This document shows positions 33,171 through 35,063 of a stretch of DNA of 35,063 nt, piece by piece. The first letter of the stretch is position 1, and each line of letters starts with the position of its first letter. Made by a program: the position numbers and the translations under genes. The notes under the pieces are model-generated. The model saw only the letters and a list, made by a program, of their open reading frames with translations. It had not been told where the DNA came from and did no database searches. This DNA comes from Thauera propionica (GTDB lineage Bacteria > Pseudomonadota > Gammaproteobacteria > Burkholderiales > Rhodocyclaceae), in NCBI RefSeq assembly GCF_002245655.1, contig NZ_NOIH01000018.1, positions 1 to 35,063 of the forward strand, in the 5' to 3' direction.

Positions 33171-33359
33171 ATGGAACTGGAAAGCGGTCGTAACTACGTG
33201 ATCCGCCTGTGCAGCGGCGAGATCCGCGAGTGGCGCTTCGACGGCAGGGACTCTTGCGGCTTCGCATGGTGGTGCGACGTCGAGACCGGCAAGGGCTTTT
33301 CGGAAGCGGGTCTGCTCTATGCGTGGGAGATCCTGCCCGCGGGAGAAGACGGTGGCTGA
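33171..33359 (+). CDS. Small hypothetical protein
   Basis: A 62-residue acidic protein, MELESGRNYVIRLCSGEIRE, then WRFDGRDSCGFAWWCDVETG and ...YAWEILPAGEDGG. The pattern of strands and two tryptophans suggests a small beta-barrel-like fold, with three cysteines. No family recognised. The ATG at 33171 is used; an upstream ATG at 33141 is possible. It is divergent from the SUF regulator and overlaps the start of the next gene by 8 bases, so the two are probably co-transcribed. Confidence 0.55.
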   Translation: MELESGRNYVIRLCSGEIREWRFDGRDSCGFAWWCDVETGKGFSEAGLLYAWEILPAGEDGG

Positions 33360-33891
33360 GTCGGTCTGGTTTCGTTTAGCACTCCCGTACCCGGCTTCGC
33401 TCACGGCGCCGGGGCTGGGGGTGCTTGTTGCAGCGCTCGCATGGCCGGCCGGCGCGGACGGATGGAAGGCGGCGGCCGTGCTCGCCGGTCTCGTCGCCTG
33501 GACCCTCTCTGAGTACCTGCTGCACCGCTTCCTGCTGCACGGCGTCGAGCCATTCCGTGCCTGGCATCTCGCCCATCACCGCAATCCGACGCAACCGATC
33601 CGCGTGCCGCTGGCATTCAGCCTCGCCCTGGTGATCGCCGTGCTCGGCCTGTCGTTTGCCCTGCCCTGGGCGGAAAGCCTCGCCGCGCCCCTGTCAGTGG
33701 GCCTGCTGCTCGGCGACATGCTGCAGGAAACGGTGCATCAGGGCCTGCATGCGCAGGGTGTGCTGGGCCAGGGGCTGGCGCGCCTGCGCGCCCACCACGG
33801 GCATCATCATTTCGTCGATGAACGGGCCGCGTTCGGCACGCTCACCACCTTCTGGGACCGCTGCTTCGGCACGGCGCCGCGGAGCCGCTGA
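33352..33891 (+). CDS. Fatty acid hydroxylase / sterol desaturase superfamily membrane protein
   Basis: A 179-residue protein with about four membrane helices. Histidine clusters of the diiron hydroxylase superfamily are present: HRFLLH (58-63), HLAHH (72-76), HQGLH (129-133) and HHGHHH (148-153). These would form a membrane-bound diiron site for lipid or carotenoid hydroxylation. The start is chosen as GTG at 33352, with GGAG nearby and overlapping the previous gene's stop; an ATG at 33319 would add eleven residues. Substrate unknown. The short length matches the small bacterial branch of the family. Confidence 0.75.
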   Translation: MAESVWFRLALPYPASLTAPGLGVLVAALAWPAGADGWKAAAVLAGLVAWTLSEYLLHRFLLHGVEPFRAWHLAHHRNPTQPIRVPLAFSLALVIAVLGLSFALPWAESLAAPLSVGLLLGDMLQETVHQGLHAQGVLGQGLARLRAHHGHHHFVDERAAFGTLTTFWDRCFGTAPRSR

Positions 33892-33919
33892 CGCCGCTCG
33901 GCTTCCGAGCCAATTGGTA

Positions 33920-34303
33920 TCAGAACCCGCGCGGCGTAGCGCGCAGCACCCGCCAGGCCACCACCAGCCAGCCGAGGATCATCAGGCTGCCGCCCACCGG
34001 CGTCACCGCCCCCAGCCAGCGAGGTCCACCCAGCGCCATCGCATACAGCGTGCCCGCGAAGATAACCGTGCCGGCAGCGAGCATCACAGCGGGCAGCAGA
34101 CTGCGTGGCAACCGCGCCGCGCCCAGCGCCACCAGGCCGATTGCGTGCCACATCTGGTACTGCACCGCGGTCTGCCACCAGGCAAGCGCAGCATCGTCGA
34201 GCAGGCTGCGTAGCCCGTGGGCGCCGAACGCACCCAGTGCGACGCCCAGCGCCGCGAGCACGGCACCGGCAAAGAGGGGGAAGCGCGGGAGGTCGTTGTG
34301 CAT
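33920..34303 (-). CDS. DUF423 (YgdD-like) membrane protein
   Basis: A 127-residue protein with four membrane helices. The family pattern is clear: FAGAVLAALGVALGAFGAHG at the first helix, then AWWQTAVQYQMWHAIGLVAL, FAGTLYAMALGG and GAVTPVGGSLMILGWLVVAW. It is an inner-membrane protein of unknown function, complete in length. It faces the fatty-acid-hydroxylase-like gene tail to tail, with 28 bases between. Confidence 0.9.
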   Translation of the reverse strand: MHNDLPRFPLFAGAVLAALGVALGAFGAHGLRSLLDDAALAWWQTAVQYQMWHAIGLVALGAARLPRSLLPAVMLAAGTVIFAGTLYAMALGGPRWLGAVTPVGGSLMILGWLVVAWRVLRATPRGF

Positions 34304-34606
34304 GGGCGTGACAGGGTTGGAGACGTGCGAAGGCGGACACTGTAAACCGAAACCGGGGAACGGCTGCCGCGCAAAGCCGCTGAGTGGGCCGTCACAGTGG
34401 TCTCAACCACACAGCCGGGAGTTCGTCGCCATGGTTGCGTTCCTGGCCTTCCTCATCGACATATCCGCATATTTTTCGGGTGGCGAATTAGCCAGGCTCT
34501 TTCTACCATGGTGCTTGACGTCGATCCGTTCGCTTGCTGGACGGCGCCAAAGTGCCGCCGCGCAACTCTGCGTTAGCGCTCCAACGGTCACAACGTCGAG
34601 GCTATG
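34304..34606. other. Intergenic region without recognisable gene
   Basis: This 300-base gap between the DUF423 gene and the insertion sequence contains no frame that resembles a protein. A small hairpin GTGGT-CTCA-ACCAC lies at 34397-34410. Composition is lower in GC near 34440-34500 than in the neighbouring genes, which hints at inserted or decayed DNA. Confidence 0.4.
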
Positions 34607-34656
34607 TGAATCGCCCCGGGTTTCGAGGAGGCTCCAACTCTTGAGAAGATGGAGCC

Positions 34657-34980
34657 ATGAACAAATCATCGAAGTTTTCACCGGAAGTGCGTGAGCGCGC
34701 CGTGCGCATGGTGCAGGAACACCGAGGCGAGTACCCCTCGCTGTGGGCGGCGATTGAATCTATCGCCCCCAAGATTGGCTGCGTGCCGCAGACCCTGCAT
34801 GACTGGGTCAAGCGCGAGGAGATTGACGGTGGCCAGCGCGATGGGCCGACGAGCAGTGAGCGCGAGCGCCTCAAGCAACTGGAGCGAGAGAACAAGGAGT
34901 TGCGCCGTGCCAACGACATCCTCAAGGCGGCGAGCGCGTTTTTCGCCCAGGCGGAGCTCGACCGCCGTTTGAAGAGCTAA
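34657..34980 (+). CDS. IS3-family transposase OrfA
   Basis: A 107-residue protein. [20 protein letters not shown] and [16 protein letters not shown] (about 40-55) form the HTH that binds the terminal repeats, and [20 protein letters not shown] is the leucine-zipper segment used for dimerisation; [16 protein letters not shown] closes the family pattern. The stop is TAA at 34978-34980. GGAG precedes the ATG. Confidence 0.92.
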   Translation: MNKSSKFSPEVRERAVRMVQEHRGEYPSLWAAIESIAPKIGCVPQTLHDWVKREEIDGGQRDGPTSSERERLKQLERENKELRRANDILKAASAFFAQAELDRRLKS

Positions 34981-35063
34981 AGCACTTCATCGACCAACAC
35001 CGTCACACGTTCGGGGTCAAGCCCATCTGCCGGGTTTTGCAGATGGCCCCGTCCTGTTACTGG
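34938..35063 (+). CDS. IS3-family transposase OrfB, N-terminal part (cut by window end)
   Basis: In the -1 phase relative to OrfA the text reads ...[18 protein letters not shown], then [14 protein letters not shown], the standard start of IS3 OrfB (HTH_21 then integrase core). It overlaps the OrfA end, so a fused transposase would arise by -1 frameshifting near GTTTTTC at 34938-34944. The catalytic DDE core lies beyond the window. No start codon of its own is obvious in the overlap. Confidence 0.8.

Larger units (their letters stand above)
34607..35063 (+). mobile_element. IS3-family insertion sequence, left part
   Basis: The probable left end begins TGAATCGCCCCGGGTTTCG at 34607, the TG-start and CCCCGGGTT pattern of terminal repeats in this IS group. 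OrfA follows 31 bases later and OrfB starts near the window edge. The right end lies outside the window, so completeness and target duplication cannot be judged. Confidence 0.75.

Noticed and set aside
34403-34694. Open frames in the gap before the insertion sequence
   Set aside because: Both strands give frames without recognisable features, and they run into the IS end and OrfA.

Overview
The window reads as chromosome of a GC-rich betaproteobacterium, most likely a Rhodocyclales/Zoogloeaceae-type denitrifier (Thauera/Azoarcus-like). This is an inference from the gene families, the SUF iron-sulfur operon layout and an FNR/Dnr-type box in front of a hemerythrin operon. No marker gene in the window fixes the genus.

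Bases 1 to about 4490 are accessory DNA. They hold a compact row of small same-strand genes with phage or satellite flavour: a helix-turn-helix protein resembling a small terminase subunit, a coiled-coil protein, a protein resembling the C-terminus of a prohead protease, and several unknowns. The row ends in a fragment of a ParB-like gene. A cluster of TTTGTAG repeats and a tRNA-Ser(GGA) gene follow, so this looks like the end of an integrated element at a tRNA. No integrase, portal or capsid gene is visible.

Bases 4690 to 8640 (minus strand) encode a four-gene phosphorelay: a response regulator with an N-terminal excisionase-type HTH, a large Cache/HAMP histidine kinase, a lone receiver and a lone Hpt protein. 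Bases 8911 to 14143 (plus) hold DUF2237, a MoxR/RavA-type AAA ATPase, a ViaA-type VWA protein, a DUF364 protein, a DUF1992 protein and a small membrane protein. A DUF945 protein follows. A minus-strand tRNA operon (Pro-Arg-His) then has a near-consensus promoter and a clear terminator.

Bases 16332 to 18336 (minus) form a tightly overlapped operon of hemerythrin, DUF2249 and a polytopic membrane protein with heme-copper-oxidase/NnrS-like features. A well-placed FNR/Dnr box precedes it, which suggests a role in nitric oxide or oxygen handling. Next come an MFS transporter, a YhiN-type flavoprotein, a giant AsmA-like DUF748 protein, a TIR-transmembrane-periplasmic protein and a DUF3617 secreted protein.

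Bases 26599 to 33035 (minus) are a complete SUF operon: the Rrf2 regulator sufR, then sufB, sufC, sufD, sufS, sufU and sufT, mostly translationally coupled. The window closes with a small unknown gene, a fatty acid hydroxylase-like membrane protein, a DUF423 membrane protein and the left part of an IS3-family insertion sequence that runs off the end.
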